64,000 nucleotides of DNA from Zygnema circumcarinatum (GCA_037447605.1 CM074804.1:2879181-2943180), one strand, 5' to 3'; shown: positions 25,868 to 37,038, counted from the first letter of the stretch. The notes: generated by a model not told the origin, from the letters alone. Numbers and translations are program-made.

Positions 25868-28800
25868 ATGGATCCCTCGGCCTCCTCCGCGCGTTCCCGC
25901 GCTCCGCAGAGCGCTTTGGAGGAGCGGTCGGACCGAAAATATCAGAAAAGCGGAGCGCCTATTTTCAAGCCTTTGTTGACATACTTACAGCCGGCTCCTG
26001 TACGAAGAAACACTCTTTTTTAGCTTAGCCTAGCTTACTTTTTTTTTTTTTTTAAACATAATCTCAAAACCGCTTTCAATTTTTACCTCTTTTTCTTTTT
26101 GAAGTATCAGAGGGGTTCACAAAATTTCTGGCCGAGCACGCATTGGAGAGGTCATCCCTTTTTTTTTCCGCTTGCTTTTCGTATTATTAGCGTGAGCAAT
26201 GTTCCTTTCTTCCCCCCCTTTTTTTTTTTTTTTTTCATTTTTTCCTTGGGAAGAGGTCCAGGTGCCCCTCGTGCTTTTTGCAGCCCTTGTGGCGATCTTC
26301 ACTCTCGCGGTGCGCCTTCAAGAACTGAAAAATATTGCCTTCTCTTCTCTTCTCGTGGTTTTTTTTTTTTGTTTGTTTCTTGCCTTCGATGACTTGTAAG
26401 GACTCAATAGACCGCAGTTTCTGAACCCCCTGAAAATGTTCAAACTTTAATCCCTGAATCTTAAATCCGGAACTTGAAGAAACCTGCTTGAAACCGTATT
26501 GCCCAAAAGCCCAACCCGAAACCCTAAATCCTAAACCCTAAAATCCACGGCCTCAATAGACCGCATTTTCTGAACCCCCCGAAAATGTTCAAACTTTAAA
26601 TCCTAAACTTGAAAACTTGCCCTAAACCGCACAACCCTAAACCCGAAACCCTGAACCCTAAACTCTAATCCTATGACCCTAGAAACCTAAACCCTGAACC
26701 CTAAACTTTAGACCTAAAAATCCGAACGCCTCATTCGATTTATATTTTTTCATTTTTTGTCGCAGGTTCGAAATTTTAATTTGGGTCGGCAACTATCCGA
26801 ACATGTAGCGGCTGTTCAGTTGCAGGCTTCGCAGTTGGAGGAGCAGGAAAAGACTATTGTGGAACTGAGAGAAAAAATTGGAACGGAAATTTTCATCCCT
26901 CAAATAAGTGATATGCCCGAAATGCAAAAAGCAATGGAGGTACGGAAATGTGGAAAATAGTTTAGTTTACGCTTCCGGGTTTAGTCTGCAAGCATTCAGG
27001 GTTGGAGACCAGAGGGTTTGAGATTTAAACTTGAAGGTTTGAGGAGTTAGGGTTAGGATCTAGGGCTTAGGGTTGCTGTCCTTTAGGGTTTACGTTTCTA
27101 CGGTTGGGATTGAAGGTTGAGAATTTAGGGTTTGAAGTTAACCTTTTGGGCGAACATGCGAGTGACCTAGCACAGAACGAACGAAGGAGGAGGAGCAGAG
27201 AAAATCTGAAACATAAAATACTAAAAAAAAGAGTACAAAAAGAAAAAAAAAAGGGGTAAATACTTTCAATAATAAACATCTGATCTGATCGATATTGAAC
27301 TGAAATTTATGACAAACTGATTATTTCTTTCTTTTTTCTTAAAAAAGAATCCCCGAGTCTGCCTGCCTTCCTGCTCAGGCCGTGATCGGTGTCGGGGACT
27401 CCGCGGACCGCCCCCTCTGGCCCAAGTGGCTGCCTCCAGAAAACGACAAAAAATGGCGCCAGCACTTCTTCCGGACGCGCGGGACGCGAGACTTACTGCA
27501 ATTCAGGTACGGGGGGGGACATGGATTTTGGGCTTACAGGGGTTTTAGGGTTTGCAGGAATTTTTAGGGTTTTAGGGTCTTCGAGTTTTAGGGTTTTTAG
27601 TGTTTATAGATGGGTTTCGAAGATAAGAGTAAGGGTTTAAGGGATAGATAAGATAAAGGGTTTAGAAGCATACAAGTATACAAGCTTGCAGCCCACATTT
27701 GTAATTTGTTTTTGGTCAAAACTGGAGATTTGTCGATTTTGGGCGGAAAGAAGCGGCGAGCTTATGAAGGACGGAGTTGTTGGGTTTAGGGTTTTGCGTC
27801 CTGGCGAAGGTGTTTAGGGTTTTGGAGCCGTTTGAAGGTTTTGTTGATCTTTGTGTTTCATACTGCTCTCCCTCCCTTCCCTCCACTCTGCCTGTCTCCC
27901 CTCCCTCTCTTCTCCCTCTTCCTCTCCCTCCCATCCTGCTTTCTCTGAACTCTCCTTCCTGATCTCCCTTCCTCCTTTCCCCTCGCCCCCTCTTCTCAAC
28001 TCTACTTTTCCTTCTGCTCACCTCCTCCCTTCACCTCTCTCTCACACTCTCTCTCGCTCACTCTCTCTCACTCGCTCTCTCACTCTCTCCGTCCCCCCCT
28101 TTTGTTTTTTTTGATATCTGCAGCTCCTACCGCCTGAGCCCTAAGAAATTTGGAATGGCCGCTTTGGCCTCCACACGTCTAAGGGAGCACCGCCAACTCC
28201 ACCACTGCACGTGGTACGAGGCAGGGGGAGAGGGAGAGGGAGAGAAAGGGAGGGAGGGAGGGATTCAGGGCACTCTCCACATAGCGTACGAAGGGGATTT
28301 GAAAGAAAGCGCTCCCTATGACCTCCATGTAAGGCCCCTTTCTCTCTCTCTCTCTCTCTCTCTCTCAACCACCTGAAACCCTAAAACATGTAAAAGCTAT
28401 TTCTTTCTATGTGGGCCCACCATAGCACTCCCTTATCGTCAAACCCTCTCCACACCTATTACAGCAACTAGTCGTTTGGCTATTTCTGTAATTATTCATT
28501 CATTCATTCATTTCTGCATCGTTTGGGCAGTACGAAGCGGTCGCTTTAATTTGCAATTTAACTTCGCCGACGGGGTCCGGCGGAGGGCACGTGGTCGCCG
28601 CGGTGGACTACGAGTCGTTTGTCATGTTCCGGGAAGAGGGAAATACCGTGAGTCTCCCTATAACGCCCCACTCTTAAATTAAACTTAAAGTTAAATTTAC
28701 TTTTCTTTTTCATTTTATGCTGATTTGTTTGAATAAGGCCTACATAACTAAAATAAAAAAAAAATAAAAAAAATGAAACTTCTCCTTTTGTCTGCTTTCC

Positions 28801-31505
28801 TGTTCGTTTGCTGTCTTAGCATTCAATGGAACCGTGTTCTAACGGTTCCATGTCGACGTTTCTGTGAGATTCACAGACTCACGACATTGAACTTCCGACG
28901 GAATTTCAGTACGAAATTGTGTACTGCAGCAACGCATATCACGACAAAATTATTGCTCGCGACGTAAGTTGAAATTCTCTCACAATTTCTTGCATCTTGT
29001 TTTTTCTAACCGGAAATATGGCTTTTTCCTTACCACGGTGTTACCTGGAGTATTTCTTGACTAAAATGTCTGTTTGCACCTCGATTTCCAGCATTCTTGG
29101 GCGGACAAAAGATAGATAATTTGATGAAATTTGGGGTTTTGCCGTTTTTGGGGTACAAATAGGTTTGGGAGTGGATGGAATTCAATCGCGTTGTGCACAA
29201 AATCGACCATTTCTATGTCTATGACGCGGGAGGAGTTGATGATGACGTCAGATCCACCCTCTCTCCGTACATTGAAGCCAACCTCCTCACAATCACAAAC
29301 ATTCGAGAAGTGCTTTTGTACTCCATCAAGTATTGGGGACAGGTTGGAAATAAGTTTACACAACCTTTCCATTTTTTTACTTTTCTCAATTCTCAGATTT
29401 TGGTAGAAGGAAGTTTTCGCATGCTCTTGGCTCTCCCTCACACTCTCTCCCTCGCTCTTCCTCTCGCTGCATCCTCGCTCTTCTCCTCTCCCTCTCTCCC
29501 CCTCCCTTTTCTTCTCCAAGCCCCTCCTCTCCCTTTTCCTTGTTCATATGGTGTTAGAAGCTTGCTTGAATTGGCTCCCTTCTTCTCAAGTACAATGCAA
29601 TCTAACTATTCTCGTTTCTTTTTTTTTTTTGGGTACTTTCTTGGTCTCTGTTTGTATATTTCCTGCAGCCTCTCGGAAACATCGACTGCGTGTACCGGTC
29701 CCGGTTCACCGCCAAGTGGATAATGATGGCCGACGTTGACGAGTGCGGCCGCAAATCTCTCCTTTCGGGTTGCAGGGTTTTGGAGTCTTTGATTTTAGGG
29801 TTTAGGCTTGTCGAGTTCTACAAGCCTGAGATTGGTCCGCTGCTACCTGCCGTCTTTTTTCAACGTTTCTAAATGTGCAGCCGTAGTAGCATTCTTGAAG
29901 GCGCTTCAATCCCTATGTGTACCCTAACATTCCTCCTTTCTGTCTTGTGGTTAACCAAACATTGTTCATGTTGTCTCATGCTTCAACCACTGCTCCTCAT
30001 ATCCATTATTCTCATATCTCCCCCCTTTTGCTCTTTTTTGAACCTTTCTCACCTCTCTCTCTCGCTCTCTCATTTCTTTCTTCCTTTCTCCCACTCCTCT
30101 CCATCCCGCCGTCCCTTCCTCTCTCTCCCCCCTCGCCCTTCCCCCTCCCTCCATCCCTCTCTCTTCATCTCTCTCTCTCTCGCTCTACCCCCTTTCTCCC
30201 TCCCTCCCTCTTTCTCCCTCCCCTCTCTCTCTCTCGCTTTCCCCCCTCCCCTCTCTCCCCTCCTTCCCTCCCTCCCCTCTCTCCCCTCCTTCCCTCCCTC
30301 CCTCCCTCCCTCCCCCCTCCCCCCTCCCTCCTCCCTCTCTCCCTCTCTCTCTCTCTCTCCCGCAGGTACCTCCACGTGGTCCCCCCCCACACCCTGGCGA
30401 GCCTCCTGTCCCGCCACGTGGCGAGCGCGTGGCTCACGCACGGCTCCTTCGTGTGGGACGTGCGCAAGTGCGCCAATTTGTCGCGTAGCAGCGGGCGGCG
30501 GCCAATGGCGGTGGAGCGGTTCCGCGTGCGCGAGAGTTCGCCCTTCTGCGCGGATCGAAATAAGTACCGCGACGCCGCGCTCTGCCTCGCCTTCTGGGGA
30601 CATCGGAAATTCTTCGCCAACCCGAGATTGGTACACGCACATACACTACACGCACACCTTTTTTTATTGGTGGGGGGGGGGAAGGGTTGGAACCACACCC
30701 CGCACTAAACACTTCCCTTTTTATAATTCCATTCTCCCACTTTTTTGTTGAAATGTTGAAATCCTTGTCCTCCCTCCTTTCCCTCTTCCTTTCTCCCTTC
30801 CTTCCCTTTTTGTAATTGCATTGTACGTCTCCCCTCCCTCCCTCCCTCCCTCCCTCCCTCCCTCCCTCCCTCCCTCCCTCCCTCCCGCAGGTGGACGTGC
30901 CCGGGTGCCACGAGCTGCAGGCGGAGGGCGCGGGTGTGGACCTAAACGCGCTGACGGAGGCGCGGCACCACCATGTGCGCGGACTCGGGGCGGCCTTCCA
31001 CGAAGGCGCGCTCTGCGACCAAACCCTGAACCCCGAGGAAATCGACAAAGAGTCGCACGTGTGGACGGAGGAGCTCCACGACATGGCCAAATTCGTCAAA
31101 GAATGTCCGATCGGAAGCCCCAAGGTACGGAAAAGCGGAAGCAGAAAAAGAGAGAGAAGGTTGTTTTTTTTTTTTTTAGGGTTTCGTGAAATGTTTTAGA
31201 GAGTTGACGGTGTGAGAGTCTCTTCTTTAGTGTTTTATTTGTCGTTGTTTTCAATCTTCTTGGAGGCTTTGAAGAATTCGATGTCTTTGAAATTCCAAGG
31301 TTGCCATATTTCAAGTTTCCGCGGAACTCTAAAAACTCAAATTTTGTACGGATTCAATGAATTTTGTAGGCGTTTCAAGGTTCCTGCAATTTTCTTTTAC
31401 TTTTTTCACTCCGGTTCTATTCCTGTTCCCGTTTCTGTTAACCCTTTTGCATTTCTTTATGTTGTCTTGCAGGATTGCTACGAAAAGGCGGTGAATAAGA
31501 GCTGA
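25868..31505 (+). CDS. GT92-family glycosyltransferase (galactan-synthase-like), type II membrane protein
   Basis: Twelve exons: 25868-25999, 26262-26309, 26766-26939, 27379-27506, 28124-28328, 28531-28647, 28877-28963, 29163-29342, 29669-29742, 30366-30630, 30891-31124, 31473-31505. They total 1677 nt (558 residues) with every phase consistent. Exon 2 encodes a single membrane segment (VPLVLFAALVAIFTLA), and exon 3 a Gln/Glu-rich stem with coiled-coil character, fitting a Golgi type II protein. The catalytic part has VWEWMEFNRVVHKIDHFYVY (compare EWIEYHxxxGvxhFYlYDN of GT92/DUF23) and then CVYRSRFTAKWIMMADVDEY, whose DVDE is the metal-binding acidic motif. Late features are HVVPPHT and ARHHHVRGLG. 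In plants the family includes GALS beta-1,4-galactan synthases, which act on pectin side chains; the exact acceptor here is inferred only. Exon 1 end and exon 2 are the least certain parts. Confidence 0.85.
26405..26601 (+). repeat. Direct duplication in GT92 intron 2
   Basis: A ~48-bp segment beginning CTCAATAGACCGCA and running to GTTCAAACTTTAA occurs at about 26405-26452 and again at about 26552-26600 with few differences. Telomere-like CCCTAAA units separate and follow the copies. Confidence 0.85.
30052..30365 (+). repeat. Very long polypyrimidine tract before a GT92 acceptor
   Basis: About 300 bp of almost pure C/T lead into the CGCAG acceptor of exon 10. A similar (CCTC)n run at 30826-30888 leads into exon 11. 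Both lie on the transcript strand. Confidence 0.85.
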
Positions 31506-32079
31506 AAAAAAGAATATTGTTACATTATCAATTTTTTTTTCGTTTTCATGAAGGCAAAAAGAGGTGTAAATGGCGATTGTCTTTCAATTTGTAGTCAAAT
31601 GTTTTCGGCTGATTGCGAATGATGGAATTGAGATGAACTGTGAAATGAAATAAAATGAGAGTGCAAGTCCGCACCGAAAGAAAGAAAGTGGCATCGCATC
31701 ATGCGCGAGTCGCCGTTGCTCCTCCGCGAATCAAACCACGAGCGAGCGAACACGCCCGCCGAGGGGCCGCGGCGATGGGAGCGATGGAACCGTGGCATTA
31801 AATTGAACATTTGTTGTTCTGCCTCGCGCTGCCTTGGTTCTCTTGTTAGCCGCGTCAGAATAATAGCTTTGATGTCTCCTTTCCTCAGCTTATAAGCGCA
31901 GACAGAGAGTGGGGGAAACACAAGCATGAGGGAACTCGACATTTGTAATGTTTTCCGTGCAACTCGTACGGCGCACTATGACGCAAAGGCGAGGCGCCAA
32001 CAGCCATTCATGTCATCGTCGTCATCGCCACTCGGCCGCACTCCGCCTCGACGGACGGCGTCCGGGACGTCTTTTTTTC

Positions 32080-32433
32080 ATACGATTACTGAAAAATCTT
32101 ACCAATAGTAGCAGTGTTGGGAAATGTTGAAGCAATAGGGCGTGTCAGACTTAAAAAATTCTCGTAATACTAAAAACTCGATATTCGTAACATTTTGTTA
32201 AGTCTGACACGCCCTATTGGAAAACTTTCCCCAATGCCTGCAGCATTCCAGCCTGCAAAAAAGTCTGTGCTTGCATCGGCGGCAGGCAGACCAGCAGGGA
32301 CACAGGCGGCCGCAGGAAGCAGCCAGCCAGCAGGAGGTTTCGTCCGTACATGGCTTATATACGGCTTTTCCCAAAACCAATTTAAGGGGAAAATCTTTAC
32401 CTTAGGCCAAATAACCTTATTTGAGGATGCCTG
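32080..32433. mobile_element. hAT-like MITE fragment (right end)
   Basis: The right end GGATGCCTG and the ~95 bp before it (from TTTCGTCCGTACATGG) align with the right end of the complete hAT-like element at 45653-46537. About 45 bp at 32083-32130 (TTACTGAAAAATC...GTTGGGAAATG) also match that element at 46359-46403. The left end was not found. A short palindromic element is inserted inside at 32136-32216. Confidence 0.65.
32136..32216. mobile_element. 81-bp palindromic element, TIR TAGGGCGTGTCAGACTTAA
   Basis: It starts TAGGGCGTGTCAGACTTAA and ends with its exact inverse, with only about 43 bp between. The interior (CTCGTAATACTAAAAACTCG then ATATTCGTAACATTT) recurs twice in the larger relative at 39420-40001. 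A flanking TA on both sides is compatible with a TA target duplication, but it could equally be part of the inverted repeat. Confidence 0.8.
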
Positions 32434-32880
32434 CTCATCAGTCATCACTCGGAGAACGAGAGGACGGCGGCGTCTGGTAGGCGAGTCCTATTTCCTTTGC
32501 AGGTCCTCCGCATCATGAATTCATGCGTGCGAGGGATGTGGCATTGATCTCACGATGGCGATGTCATCAAATGTACTTCGAGAGTTCAAGCTTAAGAAAA
32601 GAAAGAGAGAAATAGCATTGGCCTCACGTCCAGTTCAAGAAGAGTTCTGTGACCATTCCAACATCGAACTTTCCTACACAGCAGCCCCGTCTAAACAGTT
32701 ACGTCATGCTCCTCCCAAACAAATTTTAACAACAGGCTGCGGATCAAGATCCTCGTGCGTTGCCTTTTTATAGAAATGTCTTCGAACCTTAATTATGTGA
32801 AGTGAACTGAAACGGAAACTGATCGAACACATAAGCTGTTTAATATTGTGTTCTGTTCAGTTGCGCGAGGTGCGATTTAA

Positions 32881-33780
32881 CCAATTAGAATGCACCACGT
32901 GGCCACTTTAAACACGCTGCGACACATACCCTATTTACAACAATACGTCCCGTAAAACATTCAAAACGAGCGCTGTCGTACATAGAAAACGACACGTGGC
33001 AATGACAGAATGGGAACGCGATATACCCCATTTTCTGCGCATTCGATCCAACGAAACGCACAACCAATCAGGACGCGCGACGTGGCAACGTCAGACTCGC
33101 GGCAACTATACCCCATTTTCATTAAATCCATCTTTGACAACCTAACCGAATCCGTACGCCACATAAAACATCAAAATCGAACGCTGTCGTACGTAGAAAA
33201 CGACCCGTGGCAATGACAGAATGGGAACGCGATATACCCCATTTTCTGCGCATTCGATCCAACGATACGCACAACCAATCAGCACGCGCGACGTGGCAAC
33301 GTCAGACTCGCGGCAACTATACCCCATTTTCATTAAATTCATCATTCACAACCTAACCGAATCCGTACACCACATAAAACATCAAAATCGAACGCCGTCG
33401 CACGAAGTATCGACACGTGGCAATGACAGAATGGGAACGCAATATACCCCATTTTCTGCGCATTCGATCCAACGAAACGCACAACCAATCAGGACGCGCG
33501 ACGTGGCAACGTCAGACTCGCGGAAATTATACCCCAATTTCATTAAATTCATCGTTCACAACCTAACCGAATCCGTACGCCACATAAAACACGCCGTCGT
33601 ACGTACAAAGTGACACGTGGCAATGACAGAATAAGTACGCGATCTACCCCATTTTCGGCGCATTCGATCCAACGAAAAGCACAACCAGTAAGGACGCGCA
33701 ACGTGGCAAAGTCAGACTCGCGGCAACTATACCCCATTTTCATTAAATTAATCTTTGACAACATAATCGAACCCGTCGTA
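32881..33780 (+). repeat. Tandem array, ~200-211 bp unit, about four copies
   Basis: The landmark CAATGACAGAAT recurs near 33000, 33211, 33421 and 33621, so the unit is 211, 210 and then about 200 bp. Each unit has two related halves, one reading CGTGGCAATGACAGAATGGG, the other CGTGGCAACGTCAGACTCGC, each followed by ATACCCCATTTTC. ACGTGGC occurs eight times across the array. Reading frames across it persist because the unit is near a multiple of three; they are not genes. Confidence 0.9.
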
Positions 33781-34530
33781 CGGATCAAAACGACCGCAAA
33801 GCTTTTGCCTACGGCAACGCAAAAACAAAAAATTCGATGTTCCTGTGAAATCCTCCCGTCGCGCACTTTCGCGTAAATATATATTCAAGTTCCGCGCGGG
33901 CCCGCCCTGCTCCCCACCCCCCCCGGCCCGGCCCGGTCCCTCCGCCGCCGACTTTTCAACCAAACGACGAAACCGCAAGTGCACTCACTCCCATTTCCAA
34001 AAAGTGATGTCCGTACGGATCCATGGTGCCGTACAGATTCGTACCATTTGCGTCCGGCGCGCTAGCGCACCGCGACGTGCGCACGTGCGGGTGCTCCCTC
34101 CGACCCTCCCTCCCTCTCTCCCTCCCTCCCGCGCGCGTGGGCGCCACGCGCCGCTGCGTGCCGGGGGGGGGCGGGGAACGTGCCCGGGCGGGCCTGGGCC
34201 TGGGCCGCAGCTTCGCGACAGTCCGTCGGGAGTGTTGAGAGGAAGGAAATGAGTGAGGAAGGAAGGAGTTATGGGGTGTGAGAGAGATGCTCTGATGTCT
34301 GTTTGTTGATGAGGGGAGTGATGTGAGTGAAGGGAGAGAGTGAGGTTGTTCGAGGGAACGGATTTCTCTTCTTTCCCTCGTCTAGATCACCCTTCGACTG
34401 TCCATCTTCTCCTCCTTCCCTTCTCCCCCTCGCCCTCCCCCCCTCCTTTATCCCCTCCCTCTCACCCCGTTTCCCTTCCCCCCCCCCCTTTCCCCCCTCC
34501 CTCCACCCCGATCCCCTCCCCTCTCCCACC

Positions 34531-36336
34531 ATGTCTCCCCCTCCCCCCTCCCCCGCCTTCAACCCCCACCGCCTCCTGTCCTGCCTCTACATCAGCCACT
34601 TCCTCTCGAGCTGGGGCGACAACATGTGGGCCTTCGCCCTCGCCCTCCTTTTTGTCATCATCCGGCCCGACTCGCTCCTATTGGTCGCCCTCAATGGCCT
34701 CGTCGCGGCGGCCTCCGTGGCGGCGCTGGGAGTGATCGTGGGGCACTACGTGGACTCCCTCTCGCGCCGCGTCGTGGTGGAGGCTGCTCTCGTCATCCAG
34801 AACTCCTCAGTGCTTGTGGCGGCTCTAGGAGTGATGGCGCTTTTGGCACTCAACGGGGAACCGACTCCGCCGCTATTGAATGTCGCCAAGTGGCCAAATT
34901 TAGGGTTTGGGAACCCTGGTCTGGGGTGGGTGGGCGAGGGACGCTTCGTGAGGGAGGGAGTGGAGACTGCATGGGATGTGGTAGTGAAGGAGAGGCTTCG
35001 ATTAGGATTGACTGATTCGAATAATTTATTTGATTCGAGCATTCTACGGGCGGAAAGCCTTCCATTGGAGACAGCAGCAAGCCCCCATTCTCGCCTTCTG
35101 TTCCCTCTGTTGGTGCTCCTTATCAACGCCATGGCGGGAGTAAGTGCATTGGCAGATCTCGCTATAAACGTGGCAGTAGAGAGAGATTGGGTGGTGGTAG
35201 TGGCGAAGGAGGCGAGAGACGAGGGCATGCTCGTCAAAGTTAACTCCCAAATGCGGCGGATCGACCTCGTGTGTAAACTGATGGCGCCCTCGGCAGTGGG
35301 TCTTTTGATGAGTCTGGTCTCTCCCTTCACCGCAACGTTAGTGCTAGCTTTATGGAATGTCGGGACTGCCTTTATTGAATACTACCTTTTGATGATTGCA
35401 TACGAAGCTGTTCCAGCGCTGGCCCGTAAGAATGGGGGGGCGGGAGACGCGCACTCTGGTGGAGTGAAGGGTGACCTGGAGACCTTCCTGCTCGCCGGCT
35501 CTCCCTCAGAGAGAGTGGGGTTAGAAGGGGGAGAGAGGGAGAGAGAGGGGAGTAGCGGAAACGATATAAAGGGGAACAAGGAGGGAAGCTCCGACATAAT
35601 AAATAATGGGGCGCAGAATGGAGTTAAGGGATTGAAGAGAGGGGGGGCGACAGAGAGGGAGAGAGGGTGTTTCGGCTCTCTCTTAGAAAGAGCTCAGAAA
35701 TTCGGCAACGGATGGAGCGTGTACTGGAGGCAGGAGTCCCTCCTCCCCGCCATCTCTCTCGCCTGCCTCTACCTTACAGTCCTTAGCTTTGGAGCCCTAA
35801 TGACTGCAGAGCTGAGCTGGCAGGGAGTCCCTTTCGTCATATTAGGGTCTGTGAGAGGAGTGGCGGCCCTCACAGGGATCGCGGGAACCCTACTTTACCC
35901 AATTTTGGAATCGCGGTTTTCGGCGGTAGTCTCAGGTTTATGGGCCACGTGGCTCCAATGGGTCTTCCTCCTCCTGTGTGTGGTGGGAGTCTTCTTCCAA
36001 GGGATGCTCTCCGCCTCTCTCCTCATGGTTGGAGTGATCCTCTCCCGTGTGGGCCTATGGATGTTCGATCTGTCGGTTGTCCAGATAGTGCAGATGTCGG
36101 TACCTGAGGGAGAGAGAGGGGTGGTGGGAGGGGTTCAGGGCTCCATACAACAAATTTTTAACATGTCGAGTTTTTTCCTGGCTATCGTGGTTTCCCGACC
36201 TGATGATTTTTGGATATTAGTTTTAATCTCCTTTGGCTTTGTGAGTATTGCGGCGCTCCTTTATACTGTTTATGCGCTTAGGAAGTTGGAGAGGTCGGGG
36301 GATTTGTCGACATGGAATGAAGGCGTTAGTGCTTAG
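34531..36336 (+). CDS. IREG: Ferroportin / IREG-type metal exporter (copy A)
   Basis: A SLC40A1-family transporter, which exports Fe2+ (and in plants Co/Ni) across the plasma, vacuolar or plastid membrane. Single exon, 601 residues from the ATG at 34531. An earlier in-frame ATG at 34327 would add only Pro/Ser-rich sequence from the C/T-rich leader. Family signatures are YISHFLSSWGDNMWAFALAL (the Asp-containing TM1 motif), GHYVDSLSRR, ERDWVVVVAKEARDEGMLVK, MRRIDLVCKLMAPSAVGLLM, LSFGALMTAELSWQGVPF, SRVGLWMFDLSVVQ and ERGVVGGVQGSIQQIF. The Asp-Cys pair of the animal TM7 is Gly-Ala here, as in plant IREG1 (FGTLMTA). Compared with copy B it has an insertion of about 70 residues after TM3. The central loop is acidic/Gly-rich and divergent. 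It lies tail to tail with copy B. Confidence 0.95.
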   Translation: MSPPPPSPAFNPHRLLSCLYISHFLSSWGDNMWAFALALLFVIIRPDSLLLVALNGLVAAASVAALGVIVGHYVDSLSRRVVVEAALVIQNSSVLVAALGVMALLALNGEPTPPLLNVAKWPNLGFGNPGLGWVGEGRFVREGVETAWDVVVKERLRLGLTDSNNLFDSSILRAESLPLETAASPHSRLLFPLLVLLINAMAGVSALADLAINVAVERDWVVVVAKEARDEGMLVKVNSQMRRIDLVCKLMAPSAVGLLMSLVSPFTATLVLALWNVGTAFIEYYLLMIAYEAVPALARKNGGAGDAHSGGVKGDLETFLLAGSPSERVGLEGGEREREGSSGNDIKGNKEGSSDIINNGAQNGVKGLKRGGATERERGCFGSLLERAQKFGNGWSVYWRQESLLPAISLACLYLTVLSFGALMTAELSWQGVPFVILGSVRGVAALTGIAGTLLYPILESRFSAVVSGLWATWLQWVFLLLCVVGVFFQGMLSASLLMVGVILSRVGLWMFDLSVVQIVQMSVPEGERGVVGGVQGSIQQIFNMSSFFLAIVVSRPDDFWILVLISFGFVSIAALLYTVYALRKLERSGDLSTWNEGVSA

Positions 36337-37038
36337 GGTAGGGTTTCAGAGCAATAACTGTTCTTATTCCCTTTAATATATTCAGTAGACAGAAAGAGGA
36401 TGGGTGTAGGCAGAATGATATACTCTTGCAACACTCGGACTTATATATGTCAAGAAAACCAAGAAGTCGGTTTTTTGGACCCATACAGAAATAAGCTTTG
36501 ATTTGAAAAACCAGGTTCGCTGGTTTCTTTGTCCTTCCAATGTCCACACTTTTTGCTGCTTCTTGCTGCTGATACGTTGTTTTGCCGCAACTTTCAAAGA
36601 CTGAGCCAGAGCTTCTACCTTTATTCTGCGGCACGGGATTCTCTGCTGATATCTAGTTTTAAGGCAGCATTTTTGAAGCTCTGCGAGAAAGCAAAGTACG
36701 TAAGATAGTTTAAAAAACGCCACCTTCGGTTTGCTGCTTTCCACCGTCCCACAAGTTTCTTTCGCCAATTCCTGGAAAAATAAACTCTGCCATTTCTTTT
36801 AGACCGAATGTGGCCTTGGTCTTGAGACCAAAACACAAAAAAAACTGCGAAAGCAATCCCCTCACACTCTCTCGTCCTCCTACAGCAGCTTCACTAATCC
36901 TAGCCATTCTAGATTACCTCGTGCAGCCCGAAAAGACGAGCACACGTGAAAAGTAGGTCCAACTATTTCAGAAAAATGATGCATGGGCTATATATAGCCA
37001 CTCTTTCTACAAAATAACTGTATATTTTTCTACTTAAC
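36337..37038. other. Intergenic region between the convergent ferroportin genes
   Basis: 3' flanks of both ferroportin genes. Apart from the possible small spliced ORF on the minus strand (36621-36907), nothing is recognised. Confidence 0.5.
36621..36907 (-). CDS. Candidate small spliced gene, 49 residues
   Basis: Not a recognised family. Three minus-strand segments, 36907-36866, 36771-36724 and 36680-36621, all start and stop in phase 0 and have GTGAGG and GTGGCG donors and TTTTTCCAG and TCTCGCAG acceptors. Together they read MARISEAAVGGRES, ELAKETCGTVESSKPK and SFKNAALKLDISRESRAAE-stop, a short hydrophilic protein with no signal or membrane segment. Intron 1 is 94 nt, but intron 2 would be only 43 nt, unusually short for a plant, so the second splice is doubtful. 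Without it the frame stays open to 36382. It could be chance. Confidence 0.25.

Larger units (their letters stand above)
31506..34530. other. Intergenic: MITE fragments, ~210-bp tandem array, ferroportin leader
   Basis: No gene is supported. Features are the hAT-like end fragment with a small nested element (32.08-32.43 kb), a tandem array (32.88-33.78 kb), a GC-rich unique stretch (33.88-34.2 kb) and a C/T-rich leader (34.38-34.53 kb) immediately before the ferroportin ATG. Confidence 0.6.

Noticed and set aside
32881-33780. CRISPR-like array
   Set aside because: The whole ~210-bp unit is repeated with no unique spacers, and the sequence is nuclear eukaryotic.
33010-33876. Repeated ORFs with MGTRYTPFSAHSIQR-like sequence
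   Set aside because: They arise because the tandem unit is close to a multiple of three; no family match, and frames occur on both strands.
34327-34530. 68-residue N-terminal extension of ferroportin A from an upstream ATG
   Set aside because: The extension is translation of a C/T-rich leader (Pro/Ser/Phe-rich) and the ATG at 34531 starts just before the conserved TM1.
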